Origin: Clostridiales bacterium
GTDB taxonomy: Bacteria > Acidobacteriota > Aminicenantia > Aminicenantales > UBA8522
Length of the DNA: 43,870 bases
Assembly (NCBI GenBank): GCA_029907205.1
Contig: JARYMI010000026.1
Span: forward strand, 1-43,870
Direction of reading: 5' to 3'
Positions within the stretch are counted from its first letter, which is position 1; every line of letters starts with the position of its first letter. The translations under genes were made by a program, and so were the position numbers. The notes beneath the pieces are model-generated. The model searched no databases. It saw only the letters and a list, made by a program, of their open reading frames with translations, and was not told where the DNA came from. This document shows, piece after piece, positions 15,917 to 23,325 of this stretch.

Positions 15917-17098
15917 ATGAAAAAAATGACGGCAGTGGTCGCCATCATGGCCGTGTTCTCGCTGGCCATCTGTTTTATCCTCTTGGGCGCTATCTCGGTC
16001 GAGCTCATGGACAGCCTGAACATCAACGAGGGCCAGTTTGGCTCCCTGGTCATGGGGCTGTTTCTCACGAGTTGCATCGTCCAGGTCATCATCGGCCCGC
16101 TGGTCGATAAGTTAGGCTACAAGCCGATAGCCATCCTCGGGTTTGTGGTGACGAGCGGAAGCATGTTCTTGCTTGCTTTTGCCCCGAGCTTTTCCTTGGC
16201 TTTGCTGGCTTGCGTCCTTCTTGGAATCGGCGCCATGAGCCTTAACACGGTGGGTAACACGCTCATCCCGGTCGTCCTTTTTGAAGGAAAGGATCCGGCC
16301 CGCGCCAGCAATCTGGGCAATGCCTTTTTCGGGCTCGGGTATGTGCTCACGCCGCTGCTTTTCGTTTTTTTCCTCAAAACGCTGGGCCTGAGCTACAGCG
16401 CTGCGGTGGCCATCATCGGTGCGCTCATCATCGTCTTTTTGCTTTTTGCCCTGGCCACGAGCTTTCCCAAGGCGGCGACGGGCTACAAATTTTCTATGGC
16501 CATCAAGCTCCTTGGAAACGCCGCGGTCCTTGTGGCCGCCCTGGCTCTTTTCTGCTACATTTCGCTTGAGATCACCATGGCGACCTGGGTCAAGCCGCTC
16601 ATGACCGAGCTTTTCGGCGGGAGCGAAAGCGCCAACGCTGTTTCAAACGCGGGACTGGTCCTGAGCTTTTTTGGGGTGGCCATGATGCTCGGCCGGTTTC
16701 TGGCTTCGACGATGAAAAACCTGACCGCCATGGGCGCCAGAGTCATCACGCTGATGGCGCTCATCGCCATCCTGGCCATCGTCATCCTGATCCTCACCAA
16801 GAGCGCAGGTTTGGCCATCGTGGCCGTGCTTCTGACCGGGCTGGTTTTCGCGCCAATATTCCCGACGGTGGTGGGGGTGACCTTTGCCAAGTTCGAGGCG
16901 AGCCTCTACGGCAGCATCTTCGGGATCATCTTTGCCGTCGGCCTTCTTGGCGGGACATTCGTTCCGAAGATCATCGGGAACCTGAGCGTCGACCGCTCGG
17001 TCCAGGCTAGCCTGCCGATCGCTGCGGTCATGGCTGGGATTCTTTTCATCATATCGCTTTTCATCGGGAGGATAGGCCGGCCGGCAAAAGCAGGGTAA
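15917..17098 (+). CDS. Major facilitator superfamily transporter
   Basis: 393 residues with about 12 hydrophobic segments. The loop 2-3 signature is present in degenerate form (GPLVDKLGYKPIAILG). It resembles the FHS (sugar/proton symporter, fucose-permease) branch in length and pattern, but the substrate cannot be told. GGAGGAGGG lies just upstream of the ATG. It appears to be a single gene, with non-coding DNA of about 170 bases on each side; the upstream stretch (15735-15916) shows no other feature. Confidence 0.8.
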   Translation: MKKMTAVVAIMAVFSLAICFILLGAISVELMDSLNINEGQFGSLVMGLFLTSCIVQVIIGPLVDKLGYKPIAILGFVVTSGSMFLLAFAPSFSLALLACVLLGIGAMSLNTVGNTLIPVVLFEGKDPARASNLGNAFFGLGYVLTPLLFVFFLKTLGLSYSAAVAIIGALIIVFLLFALATSFPKAATGYKFSMAIKLLGNAAVLVAALALFCYISLEITMATWVKPLMTELFGGSESANAVSNAGLVLSFFGVAMMLGRFLASTMKNLTAMGARVITLMALIAILAIVILILTKSAGLAIVAVLLTGLVFAPIFPTVVGVTFAKFEASLYGSIFGIIFAVGLLGGTFVPKIIGNLSVDRSVQASLPIAAVMAGILFIISLFIGRIGRPAKAG

Positions 17099-17272
17099 GG
17101 GAAACCAGGAGCTTTATGCAGAGCGGTTAGGGGCACCTGGTTGAACGGCCTGACGTCGATCAGCTCGACAAAGAAAAGCAGGCGATCGTTTATAATCAGT
17201 GCAGCCCAAGCGATGATCGCAGCCTTGATGGGCTTTTCGTGCTTGAAGCGCTGTCCGGAAAGCAACTGGGGC

Positions 17273-17431
17273 ATGGATTATCTCTGCAGAAGCTGCAAGA
17301 AATTGGTGTATCCTTTGGCTATTGGAACGTGCACGGCTTGTGGAAGAGGAACGAGCAGCATTGCTTTAGAACTCTGCAATAGTTGCGGCTGCAAGCTGGA
17401 TCAGTGCCAGCACTGCCTGAAATCGCTTTGA
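17273..17431 (+). CDS. Small cysteine-rich (zinc-ribbon-like) protein
   Basis: 52 residues from the ATG at 17273. It has CxxC pairs CRSC, CTAC, CNSC and CQHC, enough for two zinc ribbons. A longer in-frame start at 17141 adds residues that do not look protein-like, so I chose the start that covers the Cys-rich part. There is only a weak ribosome binding site. The next gene follows after 37 bases. Function unknown. Confidence 0.5.
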   Translation: MDYLCRSCKKLVYPLAIGTCTACGRGTSSIALELCNSCGCKLDQCQHCLKSL

Positions 17432-17468
17432 GGCAAAAAGGAACACTTGAATTTTAGGGAGAGAGAAC

Positions 17469-17651
17469 ATGCCTGAGGAAAGGATCATCGATACTCTTCA
17501 TGTCGGAGAGTATCCGGTCTATGAAATAATCGAGGTCAGCAGGGGAGGGGATATCAAGATCCGTTGCATCCATAACCCTGAAGAATCGATCACTCTGATC
17601 AGGAGTTCAATCCCAAAGCTCGTCACGATTCTCGACCGCATCAGAGTTTGA
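17469..17651 (+). CDS. Small conserved-looking protein of unknown function
   Basis: 60 residues behind AGGGAGAGAGAAC. It looks like a compact beta-rich domain (YPVYEIIEVSRGGDIKIRCIHN) and has no signal peptide or membrane helix. I do not recognise the family. It may share a transcript with the Cys-rich protein upstream. Confidence 0.5.
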   Translation: MPEERIIDTLHVGEYPVYEIIEVSRGGDIKIRCIHNPEESITLIRSSIPKLVTILDRIRV

Positions 17652-17688
17652 AGGACGGGAGATAGCCGAGCGCCCGTACTGAAGGTAG

Positions 17689-17704
17689 GTGCACCCCGGT
17701 GCAC
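17689..17704. promoter_or_regulatory. 16-bp palindrome upstream of the RsbW-like gene
   Basis: GTGCACCCCGGTGCAC has seven-base arms around a CC centre, in the 138-base non-coding gap before the gene at 17790. It could be an operator or a small hairpin; no further support. Confidence 0.3.
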
Positions 17705-17789
17705 AATTGGGTCCAGAATAGAGCTTTTCTTCAGACAAGCTTTCTGTTAATATTAAACCAGGATGGATGCGGTTTAGGGCAGATAGGCG

Positions 17790-18206
17790 TTGAAAACACT
17801 GACAGTCCAAAGCACGCTCAGTGAGCTGGAAAAAATCCGGAGTTTTCTTCGCGCTTACCTTGAGGGATGGGACATTTCCGAAGAAGATTTCTTCAGGATT
17901 GAGCTTGCTTTGGTGGAGATGTGCACAAATATTGTCCGCTATGGCTATCCTGGAGGCAATGGAGATATCCAGGTCAAAGCGTGGCATGAGGATGAAAGGT
18001 TCTACCTGGAAATCAGGGATAGCGGTGTTCCCTTTGACCCCAGCCGGATAAGGAAGCCGAACCTCAAAAACCTGGCTAACCAGGAGCGGATGGGCGGACT
18101 GGGCATTTTTCTGGCCCGTAAACTCATGGACGGGTTCGCCTATCGCCGTGAAAATAATCAGAACATCCTGACCATGTACAAAAAGGTCAGGCCGCCGGCG
18201 AACTGA
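17790..18206 (+). CDS. RsbW-like anti-sigma serine kinase (HATPase_c_2)
   Basis: 138 residues from a TTG at 17790. The GHKL ATPase boxes are all present: N box with Glu43 and Asn47 (ELALVEMCTNIVRYGY), G1 box IRDSGVPFDP (Asp77, Gly79), and G2 box RMGGLGIFLARKL. Such proteins bind a sigma factor or other partner and phosphorylate a STAS-domain antagonist on serine. No sigma factor or STAS gene is adjacent, but a STAS protein (29074) and an FHA-GAF-PP2C phosphatase (34446) in this window could be its partners. It converges with the kinase-like gene at 18222, 15 bases away. Confidence 0.85.
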   Translation: MKTLTVQSTLSELEKIRSFLRAYLEGWDISEEDFFRIELALVEMCTNIVRYGYPGGNGDIQVKAWHEDERFYLEIRDSGVPFDPSRIRKPNLKNLANQERMGGLGIFLARKLMDGFAYRRENNQNILTMYKKVRPPAN

Positions 18207-18221
18207 CGGCTGATCTCGAGC

Positions 18222-19049
18222 TCAGTACAGGACTTTATCTTCTCCGTTCTGCTCGATAAGCTTGTTGATTTCCTTGATGATCAGCTCTTTCCGGGCCAGG
18301 ACGGCTTTGATTTCATCATCCGTGAGGTACTCGCCGACAAAACCCTTGATCGTGTCGTAATCGAGCGCCTTGATCTTCTCAAAAAGATCCCGCGGGAGTT
18401 CGCGCATGACCATCGGGCCTTCCGGGTGCTTTTCGGTGTAGAGGAGCTTGGTCGTCCAATTCTTGCCCGTTCGGAACGCGCGGGAGTGGTCAGGCAGGAG
18501 CATCTTCCAGTCCTCTGTGAAGAAGTAGTTATTCTGATGGCGGTCTTCGTTCCCGATGAGGTTGTCAAAAGCGCGCTGGAGGTAGAGCGCTCTGTTGTAG
18601 TAAAAAACCTTGTAGGACGGGACCTTGATCTTTTCTTCCTTTATCTTTTTCAAGCTTTTCCAGTAGGTGACCCACAGCTGACAGGAGCCCCGGCTGCCCT
18701 GGAATCGCTTCTCTACGGTCGGCGGCACCATGTTGAGGCCCAGGTATTTATCGAAAAGATAAGCGGCGATCTCGTAGCGCCAGCCCTCGATAAACCCCTT
18801 CACCCGGCCTTCTGGGTTCTTCCACAGGGCGTTCTTCGTGACGCCGTCCAGCTCTAAGGTCAGCTTCCAGGGGCTGGTGACAGACTCTGGGCCAACCAGC
18901 TGCTGCTGACCGACGATGTTTGCATTCTTGAGATACTCTTCCCATTTCGGCCGTTCAGCCACTTCTTCGGGGCTGAACTGGCTGAGCAAAGGGAACGCAA
19001 AACCAAGAAAAACGATAGAAAAGATCGAAATACTAAAATGTTTTTTCAT
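18222..19049 (-). CDS. Exported Fam20C/HipA/PI-kinase-like protein, paralog 1 (catalytic residues kept)
   Basis: 275 residues from the ATG at 19049, which has GGAGGAATC upstream; an ATG ten codons earlier lacks a site. A signal peptide (MKKHFSISIFSIVFLGFAF) suggests export to the periplasm. The pattern fits the atypical kinase fold of Fam20C, HipA and type II PI4-kinases: candidate ATP lysine Lys77 (ALWKN), helix-C Glu93 (RYEIAAYLFDKYLGLNMVPP), catalytic loop GNEDRHQNN (Asp169, Asn173/174) and metal-binding Asp187 (LLPDHSRAF). The C-terminus (LIEQNGEDKVLY) is shared with the paralogs. I do not know a characterised close homolog; the kinase call is by motif order and needs structural support. 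Confidence 0.65.
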   Translation of the reverse strand: MKKHFSISIFSIVFLGFAFPLLSQFSPEEVAERPKWEEYLKNANIVGQQQLVGPESVTSPWKLTLELDGVTKNALWKNPEGRVKGFIEGWRYEIAAYLFDKYLGLNMVPPTVEKRFQGSRGSCQLWVTYWKSLKKIKEEKIKVPSYKVFYYNRALYLQRAFDNLIGNEDRHQNNYFFTEDWKMLLPDHSRAFRTGKNWTTKLLYTEKHPEGPMVMRELPRDLFEKIKALDYDTIKGFVGEYLTDDEIKAVLARKELIIKEINKLIEQNGEDKVLY

Positions 19050-19210
19050 GATTCCTCCTTTCTTCTTTTTATCTTGCATCTAAAGCTCCGTTCCCTTCAT
19101 CCTTTTCACCAGATAAAAGATGAGGAAATCGAGATTTGCTCCGGCCAAAACGGCAAGCTGCCAAGCAAAACCTTCCTTAAGCTTCTCCTGGACACAAGGT
19201 CCCCCTGGCC
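19050..19210. other. Non-coding spacer between paralogs 1 and 2
   Basis: No gene is visible. The stretch contains only the ribosome binding site of paralog 1 at its left edge and a weak inverted repeat (AAGG...CCTT) at 19197-19213. Confidence 0.4.
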
Positions 19211-20047
19211 TTAATAAAGGACCTTGGCCTCGCCGCTTTCTTTGATCATCTCGACGATTTCAGCGAGCAGGAGGGTTTTTCGCTTCATGATGGCCTCGAT
19301 CTCCTTGTCGGTCAGGTAGGGCCCGACCGCTCCTTTGATGCTCTGGAAGGTTAGCTTTTTCACCGCCTCCACAAAAGAACGGGGGAGCCGCCGGAAGAGG
19401 ATGGGCCGGCCGTCGGCAAACTTTTTCAGCCCGTTTTTTCCGTTCATCAACCTCTCTGTGTGTTCTTTGGTGGAACGGAAAGCCCGCGAGTGGTCGAAAA
19501 TGATGGTCCGCCAGTCCTTCTTGTACAGGATGTTCTGCTGAGTCCTGTCGTCGTTGGCGATGAGCGAGTCCCACGCTCTGGTCAGGTATTTCATGTCATC
19601 CACCTGGGCCTGGACCTCCTTGGGAATCTCGATTTTTTGCTCCATTATTTGAAGAAGGCTGTACTGGCTGGTTACCCAGAGGGAAAGAGCTCCCGGCTTG
19701 CCGTTGAACTCCCTCTCCACATACGGAGGCACCATGTTTAGGCCGATGAGCTTGTCGATCTCGTAGGCGGCGATTTCATACTGCCATCCTTCGAGAAACC
19801 CTTGCTGGATTCCCCGAGGATTCTTCCAGGCTCCTCTTGCTTCCGTTCCGTCTTTTCTTAGATAAAGCCTCAGCGGTTTGGTCACACCTTCACCGATCTC
19901 CTCGGCCCGGATGATCTCGGCCGTCTTAAGGAATTCCTCCCAGAACGGTCTCTGGGCTATCTCTTCTGCAGTGAACTGGGCGTAAGCTTGGTGAGCTGTC
20001 GCGAGAGCCAGCAAAAAAAACATCCCGACAGTCCATTTTCTGATCAT
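19211..20047 (-). CDS. Exported Fam20C/HipA/PI-kinase-like protein, paralog 2
   Basis: 278 residues with a signal peptide ending near AYA-QF. It is clearly paralogous to the gene at 18222: FTAEEIAQRPFWEEFLK at the mature N-terminus, Lys75 (GAWKN), Glu91 (QYEIAAYEIDKLIGLNMVPP), NDDRTQQN (Asp167, Asn172; the DRH His is Thr here), Asp185 (IIFDHSRAF) and the ending GEAKVLY. The key Lys, Glu and two Asp are kept, so activity is plausible. It has its own promoter (20095-20123). About 160 non-coding bases separate it from paralog 1 with no clear promoter there, so both may be co-transcribed. Substrate unknown; proteins or lipids of the envelope are candidates. Confidence 0.65.
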   Translation of the reverse strand: MIRKWTVGMFFLLALATAHQAYAQFTAEEIAQRPFWEEFLKTAEIIRAEEIGEGVTKPLRLYLRKDGTEARGAWKNPRGIQQGFLEGWQYEIAAYEIDKLIGLNMVPPYVEREFNGKPGALSLWVTSQYSLLQIMEQKIEIPKEVQAQVDDMKYLTRAWDSLIANDDRTQQNILYKKDWRTIIFDHSRAFRSTKEHTERLMNGKNGLKKFADGRPILFRRLPRSFVEAVKKLTFQSIKGAVGPYLTDKEIEAIMKRKTLLLAEIVEMIKESGEAKVLY

Positions 20048-20094
20048 AGAGACTCTCCCTTTAGGTCATTTTTCCCCGGTCGATCGATGCGATT

Positions 20095-20123
20095 ATCATA
20101 ATTATCTGGCGGCAAAAAATCAA
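20095..20123 (-). promoter_or_regulatory. Promoter of kinase-like paralog 2
   Basis: On the minus strand TTGATT (20123-20118), 17-base spacer, TATGAT (20100-20095; five of six). It lies about 50 bases upstream of the ATG at 20047. Confidence 0.5.
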
Positions 20124-20145
20124 CTCAAATTCTTGCCCTATCTCA

Positions 20146-20172
20146 TTGACAGGGATTTCGCAATAATATAAA
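20146..20172 (+). promoter_or_regulatory. Promoter of the SdiA-regulated-like lipoprotein gene
   Basis: A perfect TTGACA (20146-20151) is followed after 15 bases by TATAAA (20167-20172). The spacer is short for sigma-70, but both boxes are close to consensus. It is divergent from the promoter of paralog 2. Confidence 0.45.
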
Positions 20173-20272
20173 TTCCTCTTTTCCTGGCCGGGTCTAATCC
20201 TGCCGTTGACCATGAGGATCGAATCTTTTTTTTCAGGATATTCACGATGAACATGCTTGGAGAGAGAAAAAA

Positions 20273-21112
20273 ATGAAAAAAGCGGCCATCCTGGGAGCGT
20301 TGACCTTCTTTTTTATCTTTTGCGGCCAACCCAAGCATTCCCCGAGCGTTCGCTTTCCTTATCTTTGGCTTGATGTCCAGGGGTTCGGCGGCGACATCGA
20401 TAAGCAGCAGATCCCTGAGCCATCGGGCATCTGCTATCATCCTCAGCGGAACACGCTTTTTGTCGTCAGCGACGAAGGGTTCGTTTTCGAGATAAACAAA
20501 GACGGAACGCCGGTGGCTAAGCATGCTGTCAAGGGGGATTTGGAAGCAATCACCGTCAATCCCGAGACAGGACTCCTGTACATTGCCGTCGAAGGAGACG
20601 ACGTCATCCTCGAGTTTGACCCCGAGAGGGGAGAGGTGGCAAGAAGGTTTCCGGTCAGCAGAGAGTTCCAGGGAAATCCGAATTTTCTCCAGAAGCAGAC
20701 CGATACTCATAACAACGGGATTGAATCGATCGCCTTCGTTCCGGACGAAAACCATCCCGAGGGCGGGACGTTCTATGTTGGCAATCAGTGGGATCCTCCC
20801 ATGATTATGGAAGTGCTTGTTCCGTTGAAATCGAGCTACGCACAGGAAGTCGAAGCGAAAATCATCCGGGTATTGCCTTTTGAGATGGATGACCCCGCCG
20901 GCATGTACTACGACTTCGAGACAAATCATCTGAACATCGTCAGCGATGCCGACAACATTTTCGTGGAGATCACGCTGGAAGGGAAGCTCATCAAGGAGTA
21001 TGCCTTCCTCGGAAATGACCAGGAAGGGATCTGCCGGGATAACGAGGGCTTCCTCTACATCGCCCAGGATTCGGGCGGGATTATTAAAATCAAAGACTTG
21101 CGGAAGCACTGA
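20273..21112 (+). CDS. SdiA-regulated/YjiK-like beta-propeller lipoprotein
   Basis: 279 residues. The N-terminus carries a lipoprotein signal with lipobox FIFC (Cys17), so it is probably membrane-anchored on the periplasmic side. The rest is a repeat of propeller blades: EPSGICYHPQRNTLFVVSDEG, LEAITVNPETGLLYIAVE, NGIESIAFVPD, NQEGICRDNEGFLYIAQD-like segments. These match the SdiA-regulated (YjiK) domain, related to phytase-like and esterase-like propellers. Function is unknown in any bacterium. It converges on the nucleotide-translocase-like gene with 17 bases between stops. Confidence 0.78.
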   Translation: MKKAAILGALTFFFIFCGQPKHSPSVRFPYLWLDVQGFGGDIDKQQIPEPSGICYHPQRNTLFVVSDEGFVFEINKDGTPVAKHAVKGDLEAITVNPETGLLYIAVEGDDVILEFDPERGEVARRFPVSREFQGNPNFLQKQTDTHNNGIESIAFVPDENHPEGGTFYVGNQWDPPMIMEVLVPLKSSYAQEVEAKIIRVLPFEMDDPAGMYYDFETNHLNIVSDADNIFVEITLEGKLIKEYAFLGNDQEGICRDNEGFLYIAQDSGGIIKIKDLRKH

Positions 21113-21129
21113 GGCACCGCAGCCATCAG

Positions 21130-22497
21130 CTAACGTGTGTTTTCCCCTTGAGGCGTGAGCGTCTTTTTTTTCTTGTACTCGCGGATGATGAGAGCAGTGA
21201 GAAAAATCCAGACGAGGATGCAGACGACATTGATAACGGCAAAGCCTTCGATGGAAAGGGCGAGGAAGGTTGTCCCCACCCAGACCGCGATGGCCTGGAC
21301 TGAGTCTCCAGCCCGCACAAAAAACGTCTCGGTGGCCATCTGAGCCTTGTATTTTTCTTCTCTTTTTGTGATCAGGAAAAGGGCGGCTCGGGTCGTCCTC
21401 ATCAGCGAATAATCGGTCGCGTTCTCAATCGCTTTGATCCACTTGAGAAAAAGGAGCGAAGCGCCGAAGGTGACATACCCATAGCCTCCCAGAGCAATCA
21501 TCGGCAGGAAGAGGAGAGCGCCGCTGATGCCGACGTAGCGGAAAATCCGGGAAACAAGGAAGAGCTGGATAAGCATGGTGAGCAGGTTTGTCAGTCCTTG
21601 GTAGCCAGCAAAGGCCGAGGAAATATAATTCTGCAAGTCAATAGTTCCGGTGGCAGCCGTCCCGAGCGCTCTCAGGGCGGCGCTCCGCTGCAGGTCACTG
21701 AACATGTACTCGCCCAGGGAATTAATAAAGTTGTAAAGCCCTATGACGCAAGCAATAAGAAGAAGATACCGGCTCTGGAAGATAAGCTGGAAGCCGCCGC
21801 TTTTGTCCAGGGGTTTCTCCTTGATTTTTGTTTCCGGCGGTTTGCCCGTAGAGATGAGGAACTGACGGGCTTCCTCAAGGTCTCTTTTATGAATGATCCA
21901 GGTCAGAATAATACAGGCCGTAAGGATCGACGACGTAACCAGCATCATGCCATAAGAGCCAAAGCTGGGGACGAGTTTTCTGGCGACGATTGGCCCCACA
22001 ACTCCCCCCAGTGTTGCCCCAAAAGCAATCATTGGGAAGAGACGCTTGCCCGCGTCTTCCGAGTAGATGTCGTTGGCAAAACCCCAGAACTGGGCAGGGA
22101 TGAACCAGTTGTACATCCCAATCCAGATGAAAAAGACAATTCCCATAACGGCCACGCTCACGCCGGCCCAGTTCATGATGTTGAAGAGAACCAGGTTGGA
22201 GATGCAGAAGAGCGTCGCGTAGGTGATCAAAAGGTGGCGCGGGAAGCGGGAGGCAATTCTGGCGAAAGACTTGACGACAAAGATGAGAAGGATCGCCTGG
22301 GGAATGGCCAAATAGCTCTTGATCGTGGCAGGATGGGCGGCCAGAAGGAGGCCTTCGCGAACCGGCTTGATCTGATAATAGCCGAACATGATGAGAAAGC
22401 TGTTGAGGAATAGAAGAGAAGCCTTGGCCACCTCGCCGGGCCTGATATCGGTAAAAAGCTTCAGGAAGCGGTGAAACAAGGTGTATTGTTGCGCCAC
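21130..22497 (-). CDS. Nucleotide (ATP/ADP) translocase-family membrane protein, short form
   Basis: 455 residues, GTG start behind AAGGAGGGATT, about 11-12 hydrophobic segments and no extra C-terminal domain. NTT-family (Npt/Tlc) features: an early YYQIKPVREGLLLA segment, WIGMYNWFIPAQFWGFANDIYSEDAGKRLFPMI, and the late ATDYSLMRTTRAALFLITKREEKYKAQMATETFFVRAGD, equal to the 'YSLxxxxKExLYIPLxxExKxKxKxxID' region of known nucleotide transporters. Known members exchange ATP/ADP or import nucleotides in intracellular parasites; members in free-living bacteria have unknown substrates. It is the last gene of the operon phosphatase - kinase-like paralog 3 - NTT, 27 bases after paralog 3. Confidence 0.78.
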   Translation of the reverse strand: MAQQYTLFHRFLKLFTDIRPGEVAKASLLFLNSFLIMFGYYQIKPVREGLLLAAHPATIKSYLAIPQAILLIFVVKSFARIASRFPRHLLITYATLFCISNLVLFNIMNWAGVSVAVMGIVFFIWIGMYNWFIPAQFWGFANDIYSEDAGKRLFPMIAFGATLGGVVGPIVARKLVPSFGSYGMMLVTSSILTACIILTWIIHKRDLEEARQFLISTGKPPETKIKEKPLDKSGGFQLIFQSRYLLLIACVIGLYNFINSLGEYMFSDLQRSAALRALGTAATGTIDLQNYISSAFAGYQGLTNLLTMLIQLFLVSRIFRYVGISGALLFLPMIALGGYGYVTFGASLLFLKWIKAIENATDYSLMRTTRAALFLITKREEKYKAQMATETFFVRAGDSVQAIAVWVGTTFLALSIEGFAVINVVCILVWIFLTALIIREYKKKKTLTPQGENTR

Positions 22498-22524
22498 AAT
22501 CCCTCCTTTTCCGTCGGTCGATTC

Positions 22525-23325
22525 TTAGGCAAAAAGCACGGCCTCTTCGCCTTTTTCTTCAATCAATTTCCGGATTTTTTCGATGATGAGGTTTTTTCTC
22601 TGGAGAAGAGCTTTGATTTCATTTTTGTTCAGGTACGGCGCCAGTCGAGCGGCCGCGGCCCCGTCTTTGAGCTGAAGCAAGCCCTGATAGAGCTTTCTCG
22701 AACAACGGCTGATTTCGCAGCCTTGAAGAAGCTCAGCCGAGGTGTCAAACGCCTCGGAGAAGTCAACCCGGCAGACGGTCCAGTTGTCTTTATGAATCCA
22801 TATATCGTCCGCGTCCAGGCAGACATCGTAGACGAGGTTCTCGAGCACTTTGACTTCTTCGAGCGCATCCGCGAAGCTCTTGGGGTCGGGCGGCTCGATT
22901 TTTTTTCTTTGCCTGTCCTTTTCCTTGAGGAAGTTTTCGAGAAAGACCTGGAGAGAGCCCTTTCGGCCGCTGACCTCCCTCTCGACGACAGGAGGAACTA
23001 TTCCGATACCCAGGAGCTTGGCTAACTCGTAGGCAGCCAGCTCGTATTTATAGCTGTCCGGAGTGGGCTGGGGCCTCCGGCTGTCCACGTGCTTGAAGAT
23101 GGCCCTCTGTCTTTTCTCCCCGTCGTCGAGGGTGATGATCCATGGCGCCGTCCTGCCCCCGACCTCGTTTCTGTCGACCTCGACGACTCGCGCCTGGCGG
23201 AGAAAAATTTCCTGTTTTTGCTGCTCGTTCAGCTCTTCATCGGCCAGCCCGAAACCCAGCCAAACCCCCAAACAGGACATAAAGAAAACAAGGATGAAGA
23301 GTGTCCGTGTTTTCAGTAGTTTCAT
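22525..23325 (-). CDS. Exported Fam20C/HipA-like protein, paralog 3 (degenerate catalytic loop)
   Basis: 266 residues from the ATG at 23325, preferred for GGGGGG six bases upstream and for a clean signal peptide (MKLLKTRTLFILVFFMSCLG); an ATG at 23361 is also in frame. Shared family features are Lys78 (AIFKH), Glu95 (KYELAAYELAKLLGIGIVPPVVERE), Asp188 in RVDFSEAF and the C-terminal LLQRKNLIIEKIRKLIEEKGEEAVLF. The catalytic loop is changed: where paralog 1 has GNEDRHQNN, this has a shorter LDADDIWIHK, without Arg, His or Asn. It may be inactive or use another mechanism, and could regulate its paralogs. Its 5' end overlaps the phosphatase gene by 89 bases in another frame. Confidence 0.65.
   Translation of the reverse strand: MKLLKTRTLFILVFFMSCLGVWLGFGLADEELNEQQKQEIFLRQARVVEVDRNEVGGRTAPWIITLDDGEKRQRAIFKHVDSRRPQPTPDSYKYELAAYELAKLLGIGIVPPVVEREVSGRKGSLQVFLENFLKEKDRQRKKIEPPDPKSFADALEEVKVLENLVYDVCLDADDIWIHKDNWTVCRVDFSEAFDTSAELLQGCEISRCSRKLYQGLLQLKDGAAAARLAPYLNKNEIKALLQRKNLIIEKIRKLIEEKGEEAVLFA

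Noticed and set aside
16906-17274. 122-codon minus-strand frame after the MFS gene
   Set aside because: Half lies antisense to the MFS gene; the other half has no recognisable domain or ribosome binding site.
20138-21109. 323-codon minus-strand open frame
   Set aside because: Antisense to the lipoprotein propeller gene at 20273, which has a lipobox, promoter and domain match; the reverse frame has none.
21598-22413. 271-codon plus-strand open frame
   Set aside because: Antisense to the nucleotide-translocase-family gene; charged low-complexity composition without domains.
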